A stretch of 50,274 nt of DNA. Origin: Candidatus Peribacteraceae bacterium. Lineage in GTDB: Bacteria > Patescibacteriota > Gracilibacteria > Peribacterales > Peribacteraceae. The translations under genes were made by a program, and so were the position numbers. The stretch spans positions 1 to 50,274 of the forward strand of contig JAQUKV010000009.1 in the NCBI GenBank assembly GCA_028718905.1, read 5' to 3'. Numbering within the stretch: position 1 is the first letter of the stretch; each line of letters begins with the position of its first letter. Of this stretch, positions 1-7,537 are shown in pieces. The notes under the pieces are model-generated. The model saw only the letters and a list, made by a program, of their open reading frames with translations. It was not told where the DNA came from and made no database searches.

Positions 1-1
1 T

Positions 2-125
2 TCATAAACAGACGTTCTACCTTCACTTGAAAGAATGCGAATTCAGATTTAATCATCGTCACGAAAACCTGTATAATCTCTTACTGTCCCTCTTTCGAAA
101 ACATCCTCTTAACTAGTCTTGAGCC
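2..125 (+). mobile_element. Right end of an IS1595-like insertion sequence (partial, runs off the window)
   Basis: These 124 bases are a perfect reverse complement of 50151-50274 at the other edge. They hold the 3' end of a transposase reading frame and then a short tail ending in CTTGAGCC at 125, where identity with the other copy stops. The IS boundary is therefore 125/126. Read inward from the outside, the end starts GGCTCAAGACTAG, and a GGC terminus fits IS1595-family inverted repeats as I know them. Only this end of the element lies inside the window. Confidence 0.75.
3..116 (+). pseudogene. IS1595-like transposase, C-terminal 37 residues only (truncated by the contig edge)
   Basis: Frame 3 is open from the window edge to a TAG at 114-116. 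It encodes a peptide containing FYLHLKECEFRFNHR followed by NLYNLLLSL, which resembles the C-terminal end of IS1595-type DDE transposases (a conserved L-x-E-x-x-F-R-F-N-x-R segment). The catalytic residues lie outside the window. The gene is probably intact beyond the edge, so the truncation reflects the contig end rather than decay. An identical copy lies on the minus strand at 50160-50273. Confidence 0.65.
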
Positions 126-149
126 AACCTAAATAAGGGATATCCGGCG

Positions 150-653
150 CTAATCCCGCTTCAATTCCTTGAGCGTTCCGGTCGCCACCTGCGTTCCGGG
201 GGCAGGGTTGCCATCATCCTTTTCCAGTGTGATGATCACCTTTGTAAACTCCCGAAGATCTCGCTCCTCCTGATGATCCAGATTGTGTCGTACGTCGCCA
301 AAAAGGCTCTTTAAGTGACCGGTGGAGATGCGCTCGTTCGTAGCGGGGTTGAGGAGCCACCCTTCGTAGAAATACCCGTCCTTCGGCAGGGCGATATTGA
401 CCTGAAGGGTATGGAGCGACACACCCTTCTCAAAGACATGCACCTTGGCCAGCCCGTTCGACGGAACCTCCTTCGTGCCGGAAATCGGCCCATACGCGAA
501 AAACACCTCTTTGCCAAAACGAAGATCCTGCACCGCCCCCGAAGGGATGTTGTACCGAAAACTCTCGGAACCGAGCGTTTCACCGCCGCCATTCGATCCG
601 CACCCCGTCAGGAGCAGGGGCAGCATGCCGAGCAGGAACAGTAGTCGTTTCAT
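150..653 (-). CDS. Lipoprotein with a domain resembling the C-terminal part of anti-sigma-K factors
   Basis: This is a 167-residue protein with a lipoprotein signal peptide: MKR, a hydrophobic stretch, and a lipobox ending LLTGC around residue 18. It should be a membrane-anchored, exported protein. The rest is a single beta-rich domain with a GYFYEGWLLNP segment and a C-terminal VIITLEKDDGNPAPG segment. That pattern resembles the extracytoplasmic domain of RskA-type anti-sigma factors (a y-E-x-W-L strand and a TLEp-GG-pxPtG end), but there is no zinc-binding anti-sigma region and no sigma factor gene nearby. A role in sigma regulation is therefore not supported and the function is unknown. 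It follows the O-antigen-ligase-like gene on the same strand after a 53-bp gap. Confidence 0.75.
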   Translation of the reverse strand: MKRLLFLLGMLPLLLTGCGSNGGGETLGSESFRYNIPSGAVQDLRFGKEVFFAYGPISGTKEVPSNGLAKVHVFEKGVSLHTLQVNIALPKDGYFYEGWLLNPATNERISTGHLKSLFGDVRHNLDHQEERDLREFTKVIITLEKDDGNPAPGTQVATGTLKELKRD

Positions 654-706
654 GCGGTGAAAAGGGAGAGCACTTTAGCAGTCCGCCTCCGGACCCACCA
701 GAGCAC

Positions 707-2716
707 TTAGGGCAGAAGTTCGGCCTGTCTTAATCTCTCCGTTCTGGCCTGACGGTCCGCACCGGCAGCCATCACCTGATATCGGGGGGCATCGGCCGGA
801 TATTGCGCTGCCATGATCTCGGCCAGGCTGAGAAATTCCTCCACATTGGGTGTGAGTGCGATGTAGTGGCTGTTCTGCAGTATCGCATCGTAGTAGCGCT
901 GCAGCACTGCCGAAAACTCATCTTGCCGCTCTTTCATTTCTGTTGTGCTCTGCAGGGACAGGAGCAGGAAAAGCCCGTGCAGGATGCGCAGATCCGTGTA
1001 GCGGCCGAGGGTGTAGGCCTGCCGGTAGGAATCGTCTGCCAACGCCGTATCGTTCAGCGCTGCAGCGATCTCCGCCTGCAGTACCCATCCGCGCGCGTCG
1101 ACAGGATTGGCCACCTCTGTGTACTGACGGATGGTACGCAGAGCGGCATCCGGCGATCCGGTCTGCATCTGCAGACGCGCAAGCGCAAGCGGAAGATCGC
1201 GGCTGTACCACTCCCCTGTTGACCATCCGTACCACGTGAGAGCCCGCGCAGTCGCTCCTTCTGCATCGGCACGGCGGGCAAGCGAGGATGAAACTGCAAA
1301 GAAGCCTTCGTGCAGGACAGCTGCAAGCAGGATGACTGCAATCGCACGCTCCACTGAATGAACAACTTTTTTGTTCGATTTCCGGGATCCGGACTCCGCG
1401 AGCATCCCCAGCAACAAAACTGCAGGCAGGCTGACGGCAACGAACTGCAGATTATAATCCACCAGATTATGTGCCAGCACGCCGAGGAGCGCTGTGAGCA
1501 ACAGCACCTGCCGGGTCGTAACCTTCCGTCGGGGAATGCGCGTAAGCACGCACGAAATCGGACAATGATTGAACGGGCAGCGACAGGACGGTACGAGTCC
1601 TTTCAGAAGAGGCAGAAAAAGAACGAACGTCAGCGCGAGCAGAAGAATCGCCGCCGGCCAACCGCGTTCCGCAGCAGCCTTCAGATATACGTTGTGAGGA
1701 TGATCGGACGAGGCAAACACGTCTTCCATGAGTGACGTCTGTGCAAAGCGGAAACTGCCGGGCCCCCACCCGAAAAAAGGGCGCTGCAGGGCCAGTACGA
1801 ACGACTGCTTCCAGAAGGCACGGCGCTCCGCAATGGAACTGTTCCCCTCGGGAGCGAGAAACAGCGTGCGCTCCGAAAGCGACTGTACCGCATGTGTGCG
1901 CGAACGCAGGTGATTGCTGAGTCCGAAAATGACGAGAGCGATCGCCAGCGTCCCCACGGCCACCGTCGTGGCACGTTTCCAGGAAAATCGTTGCCGGTGC
2001 GACCAGAGCACAAGCATCAACCCCTGACCGAGAAAAGCCAGAAAAGCCGCGCGCGAGAAGCTTAAGAGCAGACACCCCACCATCACGCCCGCCGGCGTCG
2101 TGCGCTTCACGATCTTCCAGAACGTTCGAACGGCTCCCCTGCCCTGCTCCCTGTCGGGACGGGAGAGCAGAAGCGAAACAGGCCATGCGAGCAGCAGCAG
2201 TTCGGCCCATGCATTGGGCCACGCGTTCTTCCACGGTGCACGCATATCGAGGAACGTTCCGACGAAACGGTTGAGCGGACCCATCGCATAGATCAGCACG
2301 CCGATCAGGCACGCCAGCAGCACGGCGACCGAGAGGACACGGAGAACGGATGTGCGGATTTTCGCATCCTCGGGCCGGCGCGCCATCCAGAGGAAAAGAA
2401 GCGCCAGCGATGCGGTCTGCGCCACCTCATCAAACCCGTAATTCATCGTCGTTGTGAAGAGGTAGCTCACGGCAGTCCACGCAACGAAGAGCATCGTCAT
2501 CCACCAGACAACCGGTGAAACCTCCCGCTCCGCTTCACGACTGCGCTTCCCACGGAAAAAAACGATTGCACAAGCCACCAGACAGAGCAACAACGTCATT
2601 TCGAGCGTGCGCCCGCCGCGCCACAGGATGGCAAGGGCAAGCAGCATCAGCAGGGCGATCTGACTCTGTCGCTCCCACAGAACGCGCCGGAGCCGTGCAT
2701 GGATTTGAGCAAACAT
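707..2716 (-). CDS. O-antigen ligase-like polytopic membrane protein with C-terminal repeat region
   Basis: This is a 669-residue protein with about ten predicted membrane segments in residues 20-470 and a soluble C-terminal region of about 190 residues rich in Ala/Leu helices, with TPR-like spacing. The Wzy/WaaL (O-antigen ligase/polymerase) signature is visible: GWGPGSF near residue 315 and DHPHN-YL-x-x-AAERG around 338-350. This family joins or polymerises lipid-linked glycans on the outer face of the membrane, or transfers sugars to proteins. Which substrate is used here cannot be read from sequence. A CATACT hexamer ends 7 nt before the ATG, so the mRNA may have almost no leader. The downstream lipoprotein may be co-transcribed. 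Confidence 0.8.
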   Translation of the reverse strand: MFAQIHARLRRVLWERQSQIALLMLLALAILWRGGRTLEMTLLLCLVACAIVFFRGKRSREAEREVSPVVWWMTMLFVAWTAVSYLFTTTMNYGFDEVAQTASLALLFLWMARRPEDAKIRTSVLRVLSVAVLLACLIGVLIYAMGPLNRFVGTFLDMRAPWKNAWPNAWAELLLLAWPVSLLLSRPDREQGRGAVRTFWKIVKRTTPAGVMVGCLLLSFSRAAFLAFLGQGLMLVLWSHRQRFSWKRATTVAVGTLAIALVIFGLSNHLRSRTHAVQSLSERTLFLAPEGNSSIAERRAFWKQSFVLALQRPFFGWGPGSFRFAQTSLMEDVFASSDHPHNVYLKAAAERGWPAAILLLALTFVLFLPLLKGLVPSCRCPFNHCPISCVLTRIPRRKVTTRQVLLLTALLGVLAHNLVDYNLQFVAVSLPAVLLLGMLAESGSRKSNKKVVHSVERAIAVILLAAVLHEGFFAVSSSLARRADAEGATARALTWYGWSTGEWYSRDLPLALARLQMQTGSPDAALRTIRQYTEVANPVDARGWVLQAEIAAALNDTALADDSYRQAYTLGRYTDLRILHGLFLLLSLQSTTEMKERQDEFSAVLQRYYDAILQNSHYIALTPNVEEFLSLAEIMAAQYPADAPRYQVMAAGADRQARTERLRQAELLP

Positions 2717-2723
2717 CCGAAGC

Positions 2724-2729
2724 AGTATG
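2724..2729 (-). promoter_or_regulatory. -10 element of the O-antigen-ligase-like gene
   Basis: On the minus strand CATACT is followed by 7 nt and then the ATG at 2716. No convincing -35 hexamer is seen at 16-18 nt upstream. The spacing predicts transcription starting at or within 1-2 nt of the start codon. Confidence 0.45.
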
Positions 2730-2791
2730 CCGAACTATCCCTTCAGGAGGAAGGGTGGATGGGATGGATTTTCATCGCACTATCTCTCTCA

Positions 2792-2878
2792 TGGTGCCGA
2801 CGGGGAGAATCGAACTCCCATGACCTTGCGATCACACGCTCCTGAAGCGTGCGCGTCTACCAATTCCGCCACGTCGGC
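2792..2878 (-). tRNA. tRNA-Leu (anticodon CAG), CCA encoded
   Basis: The minus strand folds as a class II tRNA. The acceptor stem is GCCGACG/CGTCGGC, the D-arm lies in the TGGTAGACG region, and the anticodon stem CACGC/GCGTG encloses loop TTCAGGA with anticodon CAG. There is a long variable arm, a T-arm with GTTCGATTC, discriminator A and an encoded CCA at 2794-2792. The long variable arm and anticodon make it tRNA-Leu(CAG). Confidence 0.95.
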
Positions 2879-2993
2879 ACGGCACGAAAAGTGTACCACA
2901 GACTCAGACATTCAATTCAAAAGAAGCGCGAAGCGCCGGGTGCCTTCGTCGGGACCCAGCGCTGGAGCGCAATCCTGAAAGAACCAAGGAAGG

Positions 2994-4430
2994 TTACTCG
3001 TACACGTTCACCTGCGCGGAGCTGGGCGTGCCGAGCTGCGCCCCGCCCGTGGGACCCGACAGGTTCACCGTGAAGTATTCGCCGCTGTCGTTGATACTGT
3101 CTTTGATGACCGGAACGGTGAAGGTCTTGCTCTGTTCCCCCGGCTCGAAAGTGAGCGTGCCGCTCGTTGTGGTGTAATCCAGACCCGGAGCCGCTGTGCC
3201 GTTCGTGGTGGCATACGAAATACTGACCGTGTGCAACGTACCTCCTACGCGATTCACCGTGAGCGTGGCGATGCCTTCGCCCTCCGTGCTATCGAACTCC
3301 GATTTGCTGAACATGAACGTGCCGCTGCCGAATGCTCCGATCTCATCATCGGCGATATTCAGCGGAGATGTGAGGGTTCCCAGAACCGCTCCGCCCGTGG
3401 GGGCGCTGAGGGTCAGGGTGAGGGTTTTCTTTCCGTCCACGGCGGTGTCATCGGTGATCGGCACCGAGAACGTCTTGCTGGTCTCGCCGCTTGCGAACGT
3501 CAGCGTGCCGTTCGTTGCGGTGTACTCGCTGCCCGACCGCGCGGTCTTGTCGCTGGTGTTGTACGTCACGCCCACCTGTCCGGTTGTTCCCCCCGTGCGC
3601 AGAACGGTGATCGTGGCCGCTGCGGAGCTTTCCTTCACTTCGTACGCCAGCGCGCTGAATCCGATCGTGCCCGCACCGGTCTGGGAGGCAGACGAAGACG
3701 TGGAGGTGCTGGAAGCGGAAGAACCATTCGCCGCCTCATTGTCGAGAATCGTGAGTGTTGCGGTGCTGGGCGATCCAAGAACGGCACCGCCGGTGGGAGC
3801 GGAAAGCTCAAGCGTCACCGTCTCGGCCCCTTCGGCAAGCACGTCATCTTTGAGAGAGATCGAGAATGCCCTGCTGGTTTCGCCGTCTTTGAACGAGAGC
3901 GTGGATTGGTCCACCGCGACGAAGTCATCCCCTGCGATAGCCGTTCCGGCCTTCACGGAGTACTTCACCGTCACTGCCCCGTCCGATCCTCCCGACCGGT
4001 CCACACTCACCGTCAGGGAAGGAACGGATTCCGGAATGCTGAACGTGGTACTGGTAAAGCGAAATGCCCCGTTCACGCTGGTCGCAACGCTGGAGCTGCT
4101 GGAACTGGAGCTGCTGGAAGAAGAGGAGCTGGAGGACTGCGTCGAGCTGGACTGGGCTCCGCCCGACCCCAGAATATCTTCACGAAGTCTCTGCATCATG
4201 ACGGCCACCTGCCCGCGGGTGACGAAGTCATTGGGACCGAAGTTCCCGTTGCTGTACCCCTTGATCACGCCGACGGAATACATCTCGCCGACCGCCGCAT
4301 CAAAGAACGCCCCTTCGGGAACGTCGGTGAAAATGGAGGAGCCGCGGATGGTGGCGGCAAGTCCGACGCCCGCACCGCCGAGGACGAGACCGGCACAGAA
4401 CAGGGAAAGCAGAGAAAACGAACGACGCAT
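2994..4430 (-). CDS. Secreted surface protein: one SLH domain, poly-Ser linker, three Calx-beta domains
   Basis: This is a 478-residue exported protein. It has a signal peptide (MRRSFSLLSLF...GLAA, residues 1-27), one S-layer-homology domain at about 30-85 (FTDVP, AVGEMYSVGVIKGYSNGNFGP, VTRGQVAVMM) and a linker with a run of 16 serines near residue 100. Three Calx-beta repeats follow at roughly 120-235, 250-360 and 365-475. Each has the YxTxxGTAxxGxDY and L-F-xxGExSKxFxVPI-xD motifs and ends APTGGAxLG. Calx-beta domains bind Ca2+ in many adhesins. SLH domains usually anchor to cell-wall glycans, and a single copy may bind weakly. An ATG six nt upstream of the chosen one (at 4436) is also possible, but the -10 TATTCT at 4442-4437 ends exactly 6 nt before the ATG at 4430. 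Confidence 0.85.
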   Translation of the reverse strand: MRRSFSLLSLFCAGLVLGGAGVGLAATIRGSSIFTDVPEGAFFDAAVGEMYSVGVIKGYSNGNFGPNDFVTRGQVAVMMQRLREDILGSGGAQSSSTQSSSSSSSSSSSSSSSSVATSVNGAFRFTSTTFSIPESVPSLTVSVDRSGGSDGAVTVKYSVKAGTAIAGDDFVAVDQSTLSFKDGETSRAFSISLKDDVLAEGAETVTLELSAPTGGAVLGSPSTATLTILDNEAANGSSASSTSTSSSASQTGAGTIGFSALAYEVKESSAAATITVLRTGGTTGQVGVTYNTSDKTARSGSEYTATNGTLTFASGETSKTFSVPITDDTAVDGKKTLTLTLSAPTGGAVLGTLTSPLNIADDEIGAFGSGTFMFSKSEFDSTEGEGIATLTVNRVGGTLHTVSISYATTNGTAAPGLDYTTTSGTLTFEPGEQSKTFTVPVIKDSINDSGEYFTVNLSGPTGGAQLGTPSSAQVNVYE

Positions 4431-4436
4431 ATGCAT

Positions 4437-4442
4437 AGAATA
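4437..4442 (-). promoter_or_regulatory. -10 element placing a leaderless start for the SLH/Calx-beta gene
   Basis: On the minus strand TATTCT is followed by ATGCAT (6 nt) and then ATG-CGT-CGT. The spacing favours the second of two nearby in-frame ATGs as a leaderless start. The -35 region is weak (TTCAAC at 15 nt). Confidence 0.45.
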
Positions 4443-4535
4443 TTTGGGAAGGAATTCGTTGAATTATGCGAAAGACCGGCACCGGAAAACAATAGACAGC
4501 AGTGGCGATTATGTACTGTGTGATACATACGTTTT

Positions 4536-5042
4536 TTAAACCCGTCGCCTGTCTTTTCGCTCCAGACACTCCTGAATGCGCTCCAGCTCATCGAGTCTCG
4601 CACGATCGACCGGGGCCGCTGCATGCGTTTCCCGTACAGGCTCCGGAGCGGAAAGCTCCAGTGTCACACTCCGGTCCCGCGGCACGGTGAACCTGCAACA
4701 CGGGGGACCCGCGGCCGTCTGCCATGTCCCCGATACCTGCTCCCCTCCGCGATCCCGCAGGGCCGGATGCAGTGCGCGAAGATGTGCGAGGGAGGAATCT
4801 CTGCCGTGCAAGAGCACATCTACGCGGGCGGTCTGCCCGTTGGGAACGGTATGCACCGATACGCGACACACCGGTCTGCCGAAGGAATCCGTCAACGAAA
4901 CGAACTGATGCCCCTCCCGCCACGGTTCGATGCGTCCGATTGCCTGTGAGAGTTGCCGGAAGAACGCTTCAGCCATGCGCCCCATGCCGTCGGAAATACG
5001 TGGTGCTCGCGGGCCGGCAGTGAGGGCTGAAGGAATTTCCAC
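4536..5042 (-). CDS. Hypothetical protein, soluble, unknown function
   Basis: The frame of up to 168 codons is divergent from groES. I recognise no family. The N-terminal third predicts helices ([19 protein letters not shown]). The middle is beta-rich and includes the peptide [17 protein letters not shown], and the C-terminal 30 residues are a charged helix ([19 protein letters not shown]). There is no signal peptide or membrane segment. The longest frame starts with GTG at 5042; ATGs at 4985 (GRMAEAFF) and a few codons later are equally plausible and would make a protein of about 150 residues. A coding origin is supported by the coherent helix and strand pattern and by the lack of a competing gene on the other strand. 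Confidence 0.5.
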   Translation of the reverse strand: MEIPSALTAGPRAPRISDGMGRMAEAFFRQLSQAIGRIEPWREGHQFVSLTDSFGRPVCRVSVHTVPNGQTARVDVLLHGRDSSLAHLRALHPALRDRGGEQVSGTWQTAAGPPCCRFTVPRDRSVTLELSAPEPVRETHAAAPVDRARLDELERIQECLERKDRRRV

Positions 5043-5119
5043 GGAAATTGGGCGGCGGCACTGTAGGGATGAGCATGCCCTGCATCAAGAAATTCACCCT
5101 GACATTTTTGCGCCGCCCC

Positions 5120-5147
5120 TTGACTCATGCGATTGGCACTCTAAAAT
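5120..5147 (+). promoter_or_regulatory. groES-groEL promoter
   Basis: TTGACT (5120-5125), 16-nt spacer, TAAAAT (5142-5147). This is a good housekeeping-type promoter directly overlapped by the CIRCE element, leaving a leader of about 64 nt before groES. Confidence 0.75.
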
Positions 5148-5159
5148 GTCGACTGCTAA
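5133..5159 (+). promoter_or_regulatory. CIRCE operator (HrcA binding site) upstream of groES
   Basis: TTGGCACTC, 9 nt, GACTGCTAA. The CIRCE consensus is TTAGCACTC-N9-GAGTGCTAA, so there is one mismatch per arm and the spacer is exact. It overlaps the -10 element, as expected for repression by HrcA. The hrcA gene itself is not in this window. Chaperonin-controlled heat-shock regulation is inferred from the known HrcA/CIRCE system. Confidence 0.85.
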
Positions 5160-5217
5160 CGGCGTCACTTCTCAAGGACGCTTCAGTCTTTCTTCACGTT
5201 CCTCTTCCCCATCCTCT

Positions 5218-5556
5218 ATGGCATCCGTCCCGCAGCTGAAAGTGAACATCGAACCGCTGGGTGACCGCGTGGTCGTGCATCCCCTGCCCGCTGAGCAGGT
5301 TACGGCCTCCGGCATCGTGATCCCCGATACCGCCTCCGGCGAAAAGCCGCAGGAGGGCGTTGTCGTCGCGCTCGGCAGGGGCGGCATCATGAACGAGGGC
5401 AAGCCCGTGGCGAACCCCGCGGATTTTCTGAAAGTCGGGGACCGCGTGCTCTTCGGCAAGTACGCCGGTGATGACGTGAAGCTGAAAGATACCGCCGGCA
5501 AGGACGTGGAAGTGAAAGTCCTGCATCTGGATTCCATCCTCGGCAAAGTTAAATAA
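5218..5556 (+). CDS. groES: Co-chaperonin GroES (Cpn10)
   Basis: This is a 112-residue GroES. It forms the heptameric lid of the GroEL folding chamber in the cytoplasm. The family start is clear ([11 protein letters not shown]), with the mobile-loop region [19 protein letters not shown], then [20 protein letters not shown] and the C-terminal [11 protein letters not shown]. The frame is open far upstream, but the ATG at 5218 gives the family length and lies downstream of the CIRCE-controlled promoter. The leader just before the ATG is pyrimidine-rich (CTCTTCCCCATCCTCT) with no Shine-Dalgarno sequence. groEL follows after 58 bp on the same strand. Confidence 0.97.
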   Translation: MASVPQLKVNIEPLGDRVVVHPLPAEQVTASGIVIPDTASGEKPQEGVVVALGRGGIMNEGKPVANPADFLKVGDRVLFGKYAGDDVKLKDTAGKDVEVKVLHLDSILGKVK

Positions 5557-5614
5557 TCCCTTCTCCCGATTCCCCTACTTCCCGAGTTCCCCAGTTCCCT
5601 ACCCCCTCAACACC

Positions 5615-7252
5615 ATGTCCCAAGCCAAGCAACTCCTGTTCGGAAACGACGCCCGCAAGAAGATCTTCAAAGGCGTCAGTACGCTCACGCAGGCCGTGCG
5701 CGCCACCATGGGCCCCAAGGGCCGCAACGCCGTGATCGAGAAGAAGTACGGCGGACCGACTGTCACCAAAGACGGCGTCTCTGTCGCCAAAGAAATCGAC
5801 CTCGAGGATCCGTTTGAGAATCTGGGCGCACAACTGGTGCGCGAGGCCGCGACCAAGACCAACGACGCCGCGGGTGACGGCACCACGACCGCCACGGTAC
5901 TCGCCTTCGCCATGATGGAAGAAGGTCTCAAACACTTGAGTGCGGGCTCTAATCCCATCGCGATCAAGAAAGGCATCGAGAAGGGAGTCGCCGCAGTGAA
6001 CGTCGAACTTGAAACGATGAAGAAAGTCGTCAGTAAGAAAGAGGAATACGCAGCGGTTGCCAATATCTCGGCGCAGGACAGCGAGATCGGCGACGTGATC
6101 GCCGAAATCATCGACGAAGTCGGCAAGGACGGCGTCGTGACGGTGGAAGCCGGACAGACGCTGGGGATCGAAAAGGAGCTGGTCGAAGGCATGCAGTTCG
6201 AGAACGGCTACATCTCGCCGTACTTCATCACGGATGCGGCACGCATGGAGGCCGCCTACGAGAGCCCCTACATCCTCATCACCGATAAGAAAATCGGCTC
6301 GATTCAGGAGATCCTGCCATTGCTCGAGGCCCTGGCCCAGCGCGGCAAGAAGGAGCTCGTCATCATCGCCGAGACCGTGGAGGGCGAGGCCCTCGCGACC
6401 CTCGTCGTGAATAAATTGCGCGGCACCTTCTCGACCCTCGCGGTGAAAGCCCCCGCTTTCGGCGACAGGCGCAAAGAGATCCTCAAGGATATCGCCGCCC
6501 TCACGGGAGGCCGCATGATCAGCGAGGAGGTGGGGCTGAAACTCGAGAACGCAACGATCGAGGATCTGGGCCGCGCACGCAGAGTGGTGGCCGACAAGGA
6601 CAAGACCCTCGTCATCGACGGCCACGGCAAGAAGCCCGACATCGAGCAGCGCATGAAAGAGATCAAGATCTCGCTCGAGAAAACCACGTCGGACTTTGAC
6701 AAAGAGAAACTGCAGGAACGTCTGGCCAAATTGAGCGGCGGAGTCGCCGTCATCAAGGTGGGAGCCGCCACCGAGGTGGAGCAGAAAGAGAAGCAGCACA
6801 GAGTAGAGGACGCACTCTCGGCCACCCGCGCCGCCGCAGAAGAAGGCATCGTGCCGGGAGGCGGCACCGCGTACGTCCGCTGCATGCCGGCTCTCTCGAA
6901 GCTCAAAGCCGACAATGAAGACGAGCAGATCGGCATCGACATCGTGCGTGACGCCCTGTCCGCCCCCTGCCGCCAGATCGCCGATAACGCCGGCATCACC
7001 GGTGAGGTCGTGTATGAGAAGGTGAAGAGCCTCAAGGGCGCAGACGGCTACAACGTGCTCACGGGCAAGTACGAGGATCTGGTGAAGGCCCGCGTGATCG
7101 ACCCGAAGAAGGTGACGCGTAGTGCGCTCGAGAACGCCGCCTCGGTCGCCTCGATGTTCTTAACGCTCGAGGTCGCCGTGACGGAAATCCCGAAGAAAGA
7201 GGAACCGATGCCGGCGATGCCGGGAGGCGGAGGAGGAGGAATGGACTTTTAA
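5615..7252 (+). CDS. groEL: Chaperonin GroEL (Cpn60)
   Basis: This is a 545-residue chaperonin of full family length. With GroES it encloses and folds client proteins using ATP. Family landmarks are all present: [27 protein letters not shown], the ATPase motif [11 protein letters not shown] (about residues 86-96), the apical segment [29 protein letters not shown], and the C-terminal Gly/Met tail ending GGGGMDF. It is co-transcribed with groES from the CIRCE-regulated promoter and ends in a strong intrinsic terminator 8 bp downstream. Its ATG is preceded by a C/T-rich stretch rather than a ribosome-binding purine tract. Confidence 0.98.
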   Translation: MSQAKQLLFGNDARKKIFKGVSTLTQAVRATMGPKGRNAVIEKKYGGPTVTKDGVSVAKEIDLEDPFENLGAQLVREAATKTNDAAGDGTTTATVLAFAMMEEGLKHLSAGSNPIAIKKGIEKGVAAVNVELETMKKVVSKKEEYAAVANISAQDSEIGDVIAEIIDEVGKDGVVTVEAGQTLGIEKELVEGMQFENGYISPYFITDAARMEAAYESPYILITDKKIGSIQEILPLLEALAQRGKKELVIIAETVEGEALATLVVNKLRGTFSTLAVKAPAFGDRRKEILKDIAALTGGRMISEEVGLKLENATIEDLGRARRVVADKDKTLVIDGHGKKPDIEQRMKEIKISLEKTTSDFDKEKLQERLAKLSGGVAVIKVGAATEVEQKEKQHRVEDALSATRAAAEEGIVPGGGTAYVRCMPALSKLKADNEDEQIGIDIVRDALSAPCRQIADNAGITGEVVYEKVKSLKGADGYNVLTGKYEDLVKARVIDPKKVTRSALENAASVASMFLTLEVAVTEIPKKEEPMPAMPGGGGGGMDF

Positions 7253-7260
7253 TCAAAACA

Positions 7261-7285
7261 GGGGAACCAACGGTTCCCCTTTTTT
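7261..7285 (+). terminator. Intrinsic terminator of the groES-groEL operon
   Basis: GGGGAACC (7261-7268), loop AAC, GGTTCCCC (7272-7279), then six T. A perfect 8-bp stem with U-tract, 8 bp after the groEL stop. Confidence 0.92.
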
Positions 7286-7368
7286 GTGAGTCATCTCAAT
7301 GGGAGGTCCGCCGCCACGGGGTTTGATTTGTGGGGTATTTGGGTGTGTGTTGATGTTCTCCCCCACCC

Positions 7369-7442
7369 TGTCCCTTCCGGGACATCCCTCCCCCGGAGGG
7401 GGAGGGCAATAAATGAACTCCCTTCCCCCACCGGGGGAAGGG
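7369..7442. repeat. Cluster of three GC-rich perfect hairpins between groEL and the radical SAM gene
   Basis: GTCCC-TTCC-GGGAC lies at 7370-7383. CCCTCCCCC-GGA-GGGGGAGGG lies at 7386-7406, and CCCTTCCCCC-ACC-GGGGGAAGGG at 7420-7442. The last two are similar to each other, differing mainly by one extra base pair. The layout resembles REP or PCR-type dispersed palindromic elements. No coding frame of interest runs through it. Confidence 0.6.
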
Positions 7443-7537
7443 CCGGGGATGGGGGATATGCGACGAAACCGATCCATCCACAGTCTGGCTGTAATTCAAT
7501 AATTATTGTAGGATAACATTCTCTCTTCTTTCCTCAC

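Noticed and set aside
3196..4539. Long plus-strand frames (447 and 430 codons) opposite the SLH/Calx-beta gene
   Set aside because: Three regular Calx-beta repeats and a signal peptide on the minus strand explain the sequence; the plus-strand products are low-complexity mirrors.
5549..6799. A 416-codon open frame antisense to groEL
   Set aside because: groEL is certain on the other strand; the antisense frame is a shadow of its codon bias, with no recognisable domain.
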